From: Croceicoccus naphthovorans
GTDB taxonomy: Bacteria; Pseudomonadota; Alphaproteobacteria; Sphingomonadales; Sphingomonadaceae
DNA: 64,000 nucleotides
NCBI RefSeq assembly: GCF_001028705.1
Contig: NZ_CP011771.1
Span: 130,681 to 194,680, forward strand
Direction of reading: 5' to 3'
Positions 17,302-24,862 of the stretch are shown here, in pieces (within the stretch, counting starts at the first letter, position 1; every line of letters begins with the position of its first letter). The notes beneath the pieces were generated by a model. The model worked only from the letters and a program-made list of their open reading frames with translations, was not told the origin of the DNA and did not search any database. Position numbers and translations under genes: made by a program.

Positions 17302-18209
17302 ACATCCACATTTCCAGATACGTGGCGCTGCATCGCAGCCTCGGGCGGAAGTTCTCTGAACAGGAACGCATGCTGCGCCTGTACGCCGCCTACGCCGAAG
17401 GATTCGGCGACCGGCACATCCAAGTCCAGCGGATCTACGACTGGTGCCACACGGCGAGTTCGCAAAATGTGGCCCGCCGGAGGTTCGATACCGTTCGCAA
17501 CTTCAGCCGCTTTATCCAAGCCGATGATCCAGTTTACGAGGTTCCGCCTGTCGGTGTCTTCGGTCGGGGCAAGCGGCCACGCCCGACCCCGACCATCATC
17601 GAACCGGAACAGGTCCGGGCGATCATGACCGCGGCGTTGGACGTTGCGTCCCAAGACACGATCAGCCCATACACGTACCATTATTTGTTCGGCTTGCTGG
17701 CGGCGACAGGTCTCCGGATTTCCGAGGCCCTCGCTCTTCAATGCAACGATCTGGTCGAGGATGGCCTGATCGTCCGCAACGGCAAGTTCGGCAAGCAGCG
17801 GCTGATTACCTTGCAGCCATCGACCCGTCAGGCGCTCGAAGCATATCTCGCCACCCGAGCAAGGCTTGGCGCCACGGGCAATGACCTGTTCGTGACCATT
17901 CGGGGGAGAGCACCACACAAGGTGCGCGCCCACGTGGTGTTCGTCAGGCTGGCCCGGCAGCTCGGATACCGCGGACCGACCGGAACGGCCGGGATGCGGT
18001 TACACGACCTGCGGCACACTTTCGCCGTGCGTTCCCTTGAGTCCTGTCCGCGCGACAGGGAAGCCATCGCACACCACATGGCCGGACTCAGCGTATATCT
18101 GGGGCATGCGTCGGTCGCCAACACCTATTGGTATCTCGAGGCCACTCCGGTGCTGCTGCGCGATATCGCTGTCGCCAGCGAGCAACTTTACCGGGGAGAA
18201 GCGGCATGA
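17295..18209 (+). CDS. ritB: RIT tyrosine recombinase B
   Basis: 304-residue second member of the trio. Core-binding domain about 1-95. Catalytic residues: R141 (TGLRISEAL), K around 167 (GKFGKQR), H237 and R240 (HDLRHT), H271 (GHAS), nucleophile in the TYWYLE segment (Y278 or Y280). The ATG at 17295 lies within the end of ritA. The stop TGA overlaps the ritC ATG at 18206 (ATGA). All three products are presumably made from one transcript in fixed ratio. Confidence 0.85.
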   Translation: MLNIHISRYVALHRSLGRKFSEQERMLRLYAAYAEGFGDRHIQVQRIYDWCHTASSQNVARRRFDTVRNFSRFIQADDPVYEVPPVGVFGRGKRPRPTPTIIEPEQVRAIMTAALDVASQDTISPYTYHYLFGLLAATGLRISEALALQCNDLVEDGLIVRNGKFGKQRLITLQPSTRQALEAYLATRARLGATGNDLFVTIRGRAPHKVRAHVVFVRLARQLGYRGPTGTAGMRLHDLRHTFAVRSLESCPRDREAIAHHMAGLSVYLGHASVANTYWYLEATPVLLRDIAVASEQLYRGEAA

Positions 18210-19222
18210 CGGCACTCGCTCCGCATCTCTCGATCTACCTGCGTGAACATCTACCGCGCGAACGTGCTGTCAGTCCGCACACGGTGAAGACCTATGCCAA
18301 CTGCTTTGTCCTCCTGGTCCAGTTCGCTGCCGATCGGCTGAAGCGTCGGCCGACCGATCTCGAGATCGAGGATCTCGGCACCGACATGATCATGGCCTTC
18401 CTTGACCATGTCGAGAACGGTCGCGGCAGCTGTGTTCGGACCCGCAATGGCAGGCTCGCCGCGATCCGGTCCTTCTTCCGCTACATCGAGTATCGTATTC
18501 CGGCCTGCCTGGATCAGGCCCTTCGCGTCAGATCGATCCCTACCAAGAAGACCGACAAGGCGCTGATCGACTACCTCGACCGGGCAGAGATCAAGGCTTT
18601 GCTCGACGCCCCGGATCCCCGGACACGCCTTGGCACCCGCGATCGCGCAATGCTGCATCTGGCCTATGCTGGCGGGCTGAGGGTGTCGGAACTCGTAACG
18701 CTACAACTGCGCGATTTCCCGGACCGCTTCCTGTCCACCGTGCACATCATGGGCAAGGGACGGCGTGAACGGGTCCTCCCGCTCTGGAAGGAGACTCAGT
18801 TCGCATTGCGCGCGTGGCTTGCGATCCGTCCCGATGCGCAAGCTGCCGAGATATTCCTCAATGCCAGCGGGCAACCCATGACCCGCGACGGATTTGCGTT
18901 CCGTTTGGCGGAGCACGTCAAGCGCGCGGCAGAGAAGCAGCCGTCGATCCTTGGCAAGCGCGTAACACCGCACGTGCTGCGCCATTCCTGCGCAATGCAC
19001 ACGCTCGCGGCGACCGGGGACATTCGCAAGGTCGCATTATGGCTCGGGCACGCCAGCATCCAGAGCACTGAGACCTATTTGCGCGCCGATCCCGAGGAAA
19101 AGCTGCAAATTCTCGCGGCGCACGGCGCCCCTGCCATCAGGCCCGGGCGCTTCAAGCCGCAAAGCGACGATCTACTATCAATGCTTCAGGAAATACGTGC
19201 AGGAGGTCATGTCAAAATTTGA
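18206..19222 (+). CDS. ritC: RIT tyrosine recombinase C
   Basis: 338-residue third recombinase with an XerC/D-like layout. SAM-like N-terminal domain (SPHTVKTYANCFVLLVQFA; RNGRLAAIRSFFRYIEY). Catalytic R159 (GGLRVSEL), K about 184 (MGKGRRER), H256 and R259 (HVLRHS), H282 (LGHAS), Y291 (TETYLRA). The start is ATG 18206, coupled to ritB; the longer frame to 18128 lies inside ritB. Its last codons overlap the convergent passenger gene by 11 bp, and both proteins end in Val-Lys plus a hydrophobic residue because of the shared bases. Confidence 0.85.
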   Translation: MTALAPHLSIYLREHLPRERAVSPHTVKTYANCFVLLVQFAADRLKRRPTDLEIEDLGTDMIMAFLDHVENGRGSCVRTRNGRLAAIRSFFRYIEYRIPACLDQALRVRSIPTKKTDKALIDYLDRAEIKALLDAPDPRTRLGTRDRAMLHLAYAGGLRVSELVTLQLRDFPDRFLSTVHIMGKGRRERVLPLWKETQFALRAWLAIRPDAQAAEIFLNASGQPMTRDGFAFRLAEHVKRAAEKQPSILGKRVTPHVLRHSCAMHTLAATGDIRKVALWLGHASIQSTETYLRADPEEKLQILAAHGAPAIRPGRFKPQSDDLLSMLQEIRAGGHVKI

Positions 19223-20516
19223 CACAGTTCCGCATCGCAGTCCGAAGCGCCAGTGGCGCTCCCGCCAACAAAGCTTCGCCTTCGAGGCGGCCGTTGATGC
19301 GCAGCATAACCGAACCGTTTTGACGGAGAAGCATCGGAATGAGTTGGGAACCAGTGAGGTTGGCCTGCCAAAACGTGCTCTGAGCGTTAGCGCGGCCGGT
19401 CGGAATGTCAATTAATCGACCAGCAAAATTCCATGTAACCGTAACGCGCGGCACCGTCGCGGGCTTGTTAAGGAGCATGGCCATCATGGGGCGGTTGCCT
19501 TCACAAAACAGGCTAAACGACTTGATGTTTGGCGAAGCAGCTACATCGACATAGGCCATTGGGGCGCGACCTTGGACCGGCACGACCTCCCAAGCAGTCC
19601 CAGGCAGCGGCACTGCGTCCTCAGGTGGGCTGTCCATAAGCAGGCGAGCAATGTCCTGGGGCACGGGCAAGCGGCCTCCTTGAGGCGCATAGACCGTCAA
19701 CTTTCCCTTTTCCCAAAGGCCAATTTGAACAGCACGGCGATTTGCATCAAGCAAAACATAGGCTTGCTCTACACCGCCTTGATGCGGCGCATTTCCGGTA
19801 ACCCAATAGAGAGACCCTTGTCGCTGGAGACCGGATATCGCCGAAAGATTGCTGGCCAGCAGGTCTGTTTTGCGGCCCAAACGCGAACGTATCGCGTCAG
19901 CTATCGGACCACTTGTCAAAAGATCTATTCCGTTGGGATCGGAATCACTTTGGAATTTCCCTACGGAACTGGCAAGATTGGTCCAGGTTAGCGGCGTCGG
20001 TTTTCCCAAGACTGGCCTTGCTTGCAGCGGTGCTTTTGAAGCAGCAGATGCCAGCCCAGACCCATTGCACAAGAGCAATGGGGATTGCGACACGAGCGCT
20101 GACTTGAACGGATCCAGGCGCTGTCCCGGCGCGACGTCTGCTTCAAGGCGGACTACGCCTCGCTTTTCGTCGTCATTGACCGTCAAGATCACGCGTCCGA
20201 AATCGTTGGCATTGACAGGAAAAGGAAAAAAGACCGCGCTAATGCCTTCATAGGTCGGGCCAAGAAACGAAGCCGCGTACTCAAACCGGGTGCTTTTTAC
20301 AGTCTGACCAGACGCTTTGAAAGTAAAACCGGTTTCGTTGATCTCAAGGCTCGCCCCTCGGGAGCAATCGCCACGCGGCGCATACGAGCCATAGCTTCCT
20401 TCGAGATCCATGCCTTTTAATGACGTCAATGTCACTGCACATGCGACGCCGGGCAAGCCCAGAAAAATCCCTGCGAGAAAAACGATAATGGGGCGCTTGG
20501 GCAGTTTGCTCGGCAT
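19212..20516 (-). CDS. Secreted hypothetical protein, passenger of the RIT element
   Basis: 434 residues with a clear signal peptide (MPSKLPKRPIIVFLAGIFLGLPGVACA) and a mature region rich in beta-type sequence. Cysteines at GDCSRG, LLCNGSG and LFCEGNR may form disulfides. Not recognised; no catalytic motif seen. GGAG lies seven bases before the ATG at 20516. It is transcribed against the recombinases, has its own upstream region (20517-20656) and ends inside ritC. Its position between the inverted repeats means it moves with the element. A protein exported to the periplasm or surface is the only safe statement. Confidence 0.7.
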   Translation of the reverse strand: MPSKLPKRPIIVFLAGIFLGLPGVACAVTLTSLKGMDLEGSYGSYAPRGDCSRGASLEINETGFTFKASGQTVKSTRFEYAASFLGPTYEGISAVFFPFPVNANDFGRVILTVNDDEKRGVVRLEADVAPGQRLDPFKSALVSQSPLLLCNGSGLASAASKAPLQARPVLGKPTPLTWTNLASSVGKFQSDSDPNGIDLLTSGPIADAIRSRLGRKTDLLASNLSAISGLQRQGSLYWVTGNAPHQGGVEQAYVLLDANRRAVQIGLWEKGKLTVYAPQGGRLPVPQDIARLLMDSPPEDAVPLPGTAWEVVPVQGRAPMAYVDVAASPNIKSFSLFCEGNRPMMAMLLNKPATVPRVTVTWNFAGRLIDIPTGRANAQSTFWQANLTGSQLIPMLLRQNGSVMLRINGRLEGEALLAGAPLALRTAMRNCVKF

Positions 20517-20656
20517 GGCAGATCTCCATGGCGGACAGCCTTGCATCGGGACCTCGATTGAAAGCGACGAACGACTGCCTCGGGGATTTTCTACAACCTG
20601 CACCATTCCAGCGGTGCCGACAATCCTAACGGCCCTAGCATTCAACCTTGTCAGGC

Positions 20657-20741
20657 AATTATCTGGAGTGAAATCATGGAAAACCGAAGGAAACCTGCGC
20701 CTCCCGCCGCCACGCTCGACATAAACTGCGACTGCAAAGAA
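20657..20741 (-). repeat. RIT right terminal inverted repeat (85 bp)
   Basis: Inverted partner of 15632-15716. It contains GGAG (20663-20668 region) followed by an ATG at 20676 whose frame runs into the 3' part of the disrupted helicase gene, so the repeat itself can supply a translation start to the downstream fragment. Confidence 0.85.
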
Positions 20742-22514
20742 GCGATCGTGGATTACCTCATCCGGGCCTTCCCGACCCGGCAGATGGAGGAATACAAGGA
20801 TGAGCTCGGCGACGTGCGTTCGCGGCCGATGTGGGACGAGGCGGGCAATCCGGTCCACAACCCGCAGGCCGAGGCTGCACGCGCGGATCTGATCGAGCAT
20901 ATCTGCGCCATGCCGCCGATCCCGACCGCGCTCGATGCGCTGCTCGAGCACTACGGCGTGACCGCGGTTGCCGAGGTTACGGGGCGCAGCAAGCGCCTGG
21001 TCCGTGATGGTTCGGGCCAGCAGCGGCTCGAAAGCCGCTCGCCCCGAACCAATCTTGCCGAGACCACGGCGTTCATGACAGGGGCCAAGCGCATCCTCGT
21101 GTTCTCGGATGCGGGCGGCACGGGTCGCAGCTATCATGCCAGCCTTGATGCCATGAACCAGCAGCGCCGGGTCCATTTCCTGCTCGAGCCCGGATGGCGT
21201 GCGGATCGGGCGATCCAGGGGCTGGGACGCACCCACCGTACCCATCAGGCCTCGGCGCCGCTGTTCCGTCCCGTCACCACCGACTGCAAGGGCGAGGCCC
21301 GGTTCACCAGCACGATCGCGCGGCGCCTCGATGCCTTGGGCGCGCTGACCCGTGGCCAGCGCCAGACCGGCGGGCAGGGCATGTTCGATGCATCCGACAA
21401 CCTCGAGAGCATCTACGCCAAGCACGCGCTGCACGACTGGTATGGCCTGCTCGCCACCGGGAAACTCAAGAGCACGACCTTGTCCGAGTTCCAGCGGATG
21501 AGCGGGCTTGAGCTCACCGACCAGGACGGAATCCTGCGCGAGGATCTGCCGCCGATCCAGCGCTGGCTTAACCGCATTCTCGCGATGAAGATTGCCGTCC
21601 AGAACGCCATCTTCGACGAGTTCCTGACCCTTGTCGAAACCCGCGTCTCGGCCGCCAAGGAAGCCGGGACCTTCGACATTGGCGTCGAGACGGTGGCGGT
21701 CGAGGCCTGCGAGGTGCTGTCCGACACGGTGATCCGAACCGATCCCGTGACGGGCGCGACCTCGCACCTGCTGGAGTTGTCGCTGACCCAGCGGCGCAAG
21801 GTCCTCTCGCTCGAACGGGTGCTCAAGTTGGCATCTTACGAGGAACAGCCGCTGTTCCTGCGCAATGACAAGTCGGGCAAGGTCGCGCTCGCGGTTCCGG
21901 CGCCCTCGCACATGGACGAGGAAGGCCAGATGATCCGCCGCTACGAGCTCGTGCGGCCGCTGCGCAGCGAGTACCTGCGCGCTGACCGGCTCGACGAGTC
22001 CGCTTGGGAGCCTGTTACCAAGTCCCGGTTCAGCGCATTGTGGGACGAAGAATACGCCGCCGATGAGAGCCAGCTCGTGACCGAGACCGTCTATCTCGCA
22101 ACGGGGCTGCTGCTGCCGATCTGGGGCGCGCTTCCCAAGGAGGACCTCACCGTCAACCGCATCGTCGACAAGTCAGGTGCTTCTTGGCTCGGCCGCCATG
22201 TCCACGACCTCTACGTCGATGCGACCCTCGAGAAGCTTGGGGTTGCCCGCAAGGCGCAGACCGATCCTGCCAAGATTGCCGCCGCCATTCTCGGCGGTGG
22301 GACATGGAAGGCCCCGCATCCGCTCAATTTCACGATCCGCACAGCCCGCGTGAACGGCTCGCGCAGGATCGAGATCGTCGATGCCGAAGCCGCGCGCATT
22401 CCCGAGCTCAAAGCAAAGGGCTGCTTCACCGAGATCATCGCCTACAAGACACGGGTGTTCGTGCCGTTGGACGGCGCCGAGGCAATCATCGCCAGCATTG
22501 CGGGGCAGGCCTGA
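20676..22514 (+). pseudogene. Methyltransferase/helicase ('strawberry notch' type), 3' part
   Basis: Second RecA lobe and C-terminal region of the protein interrupted at 15605. True gene sequence resumes at GAAGCGATC (20739): EAIVDYLIRAFPTRQMEEYKDELGD. Helicase motif V/VI-like sequences are visible: RILVFSDAGGTGRSYHAS and GWRADRAIQGLGRTHRTHQAS. About 590 gene-derived residues follow with no further lesions. An ATG at 20676, inside the RIT inverted repeat and preceded by GGAG, opens the same frame with about 21 element-encoded residues (MENRRKPAPPAATLDINCDC). The fragment could therefore be translated separately. Ends at a hairpin terminator (22521-22551). Confidence 0.8.
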
Positions 22515-22520
22515 GCTTCG

Positions 22521-22551
22521 GCCCATTTAACATTACTGCTGTTAGATGGGC
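22521..22551. terminator. Stem-loop between convergent genes
   Basis: GCCCATTTAACA (22521-22532) and TGTTAGATGGGC (22540-22551) pair over 11 of 12 positions with a 7-base loop, between the helicase stop and the opposite-strand gene ending at 22611. No U-tract, so possibly Rho-assisted or simply a 3'-end stabiliser. Confidence 0.5.
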
Positions 22552-22610
22552 GCGTCGATGTTAGGGGGGCTCAATCCGTTTCGACCAGCGGATGGTTGGT
22601 TCTACTTCGG

Positions 22611-23519
22611 TCACGCCAGTGCTGCGAAGAATTGCCCCATTAGGTCCGCTACCTGCCGTTGGCGCAGGATGCGCAGATCCTGGATCTCCTCGTTGTCGTC
22701 GACATCTGCGTCGTTGTCTTCGAAACGCGCAACTGCGACCGCCCCATCCCGGCGGTAAGACTGATCGGGATCCTCGTGGACGAAACGAGTCTTCAGCTTT
22801 GCGAGCGCCTCCTGCACGGCCTCCGCGTGCGGTCCCGCCAATGCATCCTTGAAGGCCAAGATCGCCGGGTCCAGTCCGCCGGGATAGTGTTCAAGGCAAT
22901 AGACGAGATCGTGTGCGTCCTTGCGCGCGTTGCGGTGATCGAAGGCGAAGGCCTTGAGGCAGGTGAAGCTCACGATGTTTGCGTACCGAACCACTTCGGT
23001 GGCCAGCCCTCCGCCGTTCAGGAGTTCCGCGGTTAGTTCGGTCGTGTCGTGCAGGTCGAACACCATCGACGCGTGCGGGATATTGAGCGCGGAGACGTTG
23101 CCTTCGGTTGGGAGCACCTTGACCTTTCCTCCCCCGAGTTCGGGATGCTCGGCGAGAAATTCGAGGACCATCGTAGCGCCCGTTTCAAGACGCGCCTCCC
23201 AACGCCAGGAAACCTTCACCCCGTTCTCATTAGTCGCCCGATCAAAGCCCATCGCATGGAGGTTCTCTTCCAGCGTGCTGTAGGCCTCAGTGTCAATGAG
23301 GATTGCCACGTCGACGACGACATCCACATCGCCCGTTCCGGCATGCTGGGGAACTTCCGGCGGTCGCGCGGCAACGAGGTAGCGCGGCGTCAGGCCGCCC
23401 ACGAGGAATACGGTGTCCTTCCAGGGGCCGAAGCCGCGGAGGAGGGTCACGAGTACACGCTCGGCGGCTTCGGTGACTGCGCCATTGTATGCGTCAAAGG
23501 TCTTGGGTTTGGTCATCAT
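22611..23519 (-). CDS. AbiEii-like nucleotidyltransferase (type IV toxin-like)
   Basis: 302 residues. Nucleotidyltransferase fold: VFLVGGLTPRYLV as the GG motif, then TGDVDVVVDVAIL with the DxD metal ligands, then a third acidic position in MVLEFLAEH. The C-terminal helical domain includes DAHDLVYCLEHYPGG, typical of AbiEii/DUF1814-like proteins. The first ATG at 23519 overlaps the stop of the upstream gene (ATGATG/TGA), so the pair is coupled. AbiE toxins of this class act on tRNA or other acceptors; here the function is inferred from family and pairing. The longer minus frame to 23948 runs antiparallel in the partner and is not real. Confidence 0.65.
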   Translation of the reverse strand: MMTKPKTFDAYNGAVTEAAERVLVTLLRGFGPWKDTVFLVGGLTPRYLVAARPPEVPQHAGTGDVDVVVDVAILIDTEAYSTLEENLHAMGFDRATNENGVKVSWRWEARLETGATMVLEFLAEHPELGGGKVKVLPTEGNVSALNIPHASMVFDLHDTTELTAELLNGGGLATEVVRYANIVSFTCLKAFAFDHRNARKDAHDLVYCLEHYPGGLDPAILAFKDALAGPHAEAVQEALAKLKTRFVHEDPDQSYRRDGAVAVARFEDNDADVDDNEEIQDLRILRQRQVADLMGQFFAALA

Positions 23520-24601
23520 CCTGGCAGTCGTTCGGCGCGGAGGTGGTCGGCCAGTTCCCTGGCGCGACCGGACCCCTGCATAAGATCGAGATAGACCTGA
23601 ACCGGCGGCGCATAAGCAACGCCATCGATCCGTTCTCCCACAGCAATGTCGCGCTTGCCGGTATCTTCGATCACGCCGAGGTTCCATCCCTCCGACACGG
23701 GCCGGGCATCGAGACGCGCGAGAACTTCTCGGCGAAGTCGCCCACCCTGGATCCGGCACCTGACCTGCGAGATCGCTGAGAGATACGGCGCATAAGCCTG
23801 TGCGGCTGCCTCCGCCGTTACCGCATATTGTGCGCCAAGGTCGCGACATGCTTCGTCGAGCCGACGCGCAATCTGGCCAGCATCCCCGCCCGGCACATAA
23901 TAGCGCTCGATCCGTGGCGGCTTCTGATCGGCGATCAAGCGAACCCATTCATCGAGAACCGGGCCTCGTTCGCGCAGGCGGCGCAGCTTGGCTGGCCCCG
24001 CCCCCTCAACCTCGAGCCAGTCGCGCCGCTCCATCTCGGTCAGGGTCTCCGATGCGGTCGCTGGCGACACGCCCGTCTCTTCCGCCAGTTCCTTAACACT
24101 CACCCATCTGGGCGCGGTTCCGATGACCGCCTGCGCGACGCGAGCTCGTTGGCCCTGAAAGATTGAACCGAAGGCGCGTCCGGCCTTCTTGAGCAGTGGC
24201 CGTTCGATTAGCACATAGGCACACGACGATGGGACGAAGAGCGAGCCACCGAGGTCGTAGTAGCCGACTTGTTCCTGCTGCAGGATTTCGCGCGCACCCT
24301 TCGAGATTGCGCCTGCAATCAGCATGGGAACCTTCTCACCGGTTTCATCCATCTGATTGAGAAAATCGCGAAGGCGCCAAACCTGCTGATGAACATCGCG
24401 GGGAAAGAGCTCGCGCTTGGCCTCGACGACCAGTTTGAACTGGTGGTGATTGATGTCCACATCGAGTATGCCATCAGGGGCATATCGGCCGCCGACGTGC
24501 CGTTCGGAGGCGCGCTGATAGACGGAAGCGCCAGGCAGTTCCGACAGGGCATGGGTTAGCTCATCGAGCAACTCTTCCTCTCTGATCTCAAAATTTCTCA
24601 T
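23516..24601 (-). CDS. AbiEi-like partner: nuclease-fold and winged-helix protein
   Basis: 361 residues. The N-terminal third looks like a PD-(D/E)XK fold (APDGILDVDINHHQFKLVVEAKRELFPRD: D...D, E-A-K). The middle contains a winged helix (RWVSVKELAEETGVSPATASETLTEMERRDWLEVEG). The C-terminal region resembles the DNA/nucleotidyltransferase-regulating domain of AbiEi-type antitoxins. First gene of a two-gene operon with the nucleotidyltransferase. The promoter region just upstream has palindromes that could be autoregulatory operators. The acidic residues may be vestigial; whether it cuts DNA is unknown. Confidence 0.6.
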   Translation of the reverse strand: MRNFEIREEELLDELTHALSELPGASVYQRASERHVGGRYAPDGILDVDINHHQFKLVVEAKRELFPRDVHQQVWRLRDFLNQMDETGEKVPMLIAGAISKGAREILQQEQVGYYDLGGSLFVPSSCAYVLIERPLLKKAGRAFGSIFQGQRARVAQAVIGTAPRWVSVKELAEETGVSPATASETLTEMERRDWLEVEGAGPAKLRRLRERGPVLDEWVRLIADQKPPRIERYYVPGGDAGQIARRLDEACRDLGAQYAVTAEAAAQAYAPYLSAISQVRCRIQGGRLRREVLARLDARPVSEGWNLGVIEDTGKRDIAVGERIDGVAYAPPVQVYLDLMQGSGRARELADHLRAERLPG

Positions 24602-24631
24602 ATTTTCCTGGCAGTGAATAAGGCATCTTTA

Positions 24632-24735
24632 GCGAATATTCGCGCCATATGCAATATTTGCTGTGCAGCAAATTTCGAAAGAGGCCATTCGCCAGCCCCA
24701 TGAGGCATAAGTCCGAAATTTATGCCTCATGGGGC
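24632..24735. promoter_or_regulatory. Cluster of palindromes upstream of the AbiE-like operon
   Basis: GCGAATATTCGC (24632-24643, perfect 12 bp), TTTGCTG/CAGCAAA around 24656-24672, and a strong hairpin with 16-bp arms at 24695-24710 and 24720-24735 (loop 9 bases). AT-rich, so it likely holds the minus-strand promoter with operators. The large hairpin may also stop transcription coming from either side. Confidence 0.45.
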
Positions 24736-24794
24736 CGAGCGGACCGCCTCGGGACGCGCGGTCGTGCCCAGGAGTTCGGGCAACCCTGAAACCG

Positions 24795-24862
24795 TGAGGG
24801 GAGGGGGGCTGGAAGGGGTGAGCCGAAGGGCTCGGCCAAATCCGGCCTTCAGGAGCACTCCC
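24795..24862 (+). promoter_or_regulatory. G-tract/hairpin leader of accessory parB
   Basis: GAGGGGAGGGGGGCTGGAAG starts at 24797. Hairpin GAGCC-GAAG-GGCTC at 24820-24833, then AGGAG at 24851-24855, ATG at 24863. Confidence 0.45.

Larger units (their letters stand above)
15606..20738 (+). mobile_element. RIT element (recombinase-in-trio) with passenger gene
   Basis: About 5.13-kb insertion splitting the methyltransferase/helicase gene. It carries three overlapping tyrosine recombinase genes in one orientation (ritA, ritB, ritC), the hallmark of RIT elements, plus one opposite-strand passenger gene. Near-perfect 85-bp inverted repeats bound it (15632-15716 and 20657-20741). The target sequence GAAGCGATC is present on both sides (15597-15605 and 20739-20747), the right copy overlapping the inverted repeat. 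On the left an extra 26 bp containing a 20-bp palindrome separates target and repeat. The exact ends are uncertain by a few bases. Confidence 0.85.

Noticed and set aside
19212..21911. 899-codon open frame on the minus strand
   Set aside because: Only its last 434 codons (from 20516) look like a protein. The upstream part is antisense to the helicase fragment and crosses the RIT inverted repeat.
22611..23948. 445-codon minus frame ending with the nucleotidyltransferase
   Set aside because: The first 143 codons overlap the partner gene on the same strand in another frame. The ATGATGA junction at 23519 marks the real start.
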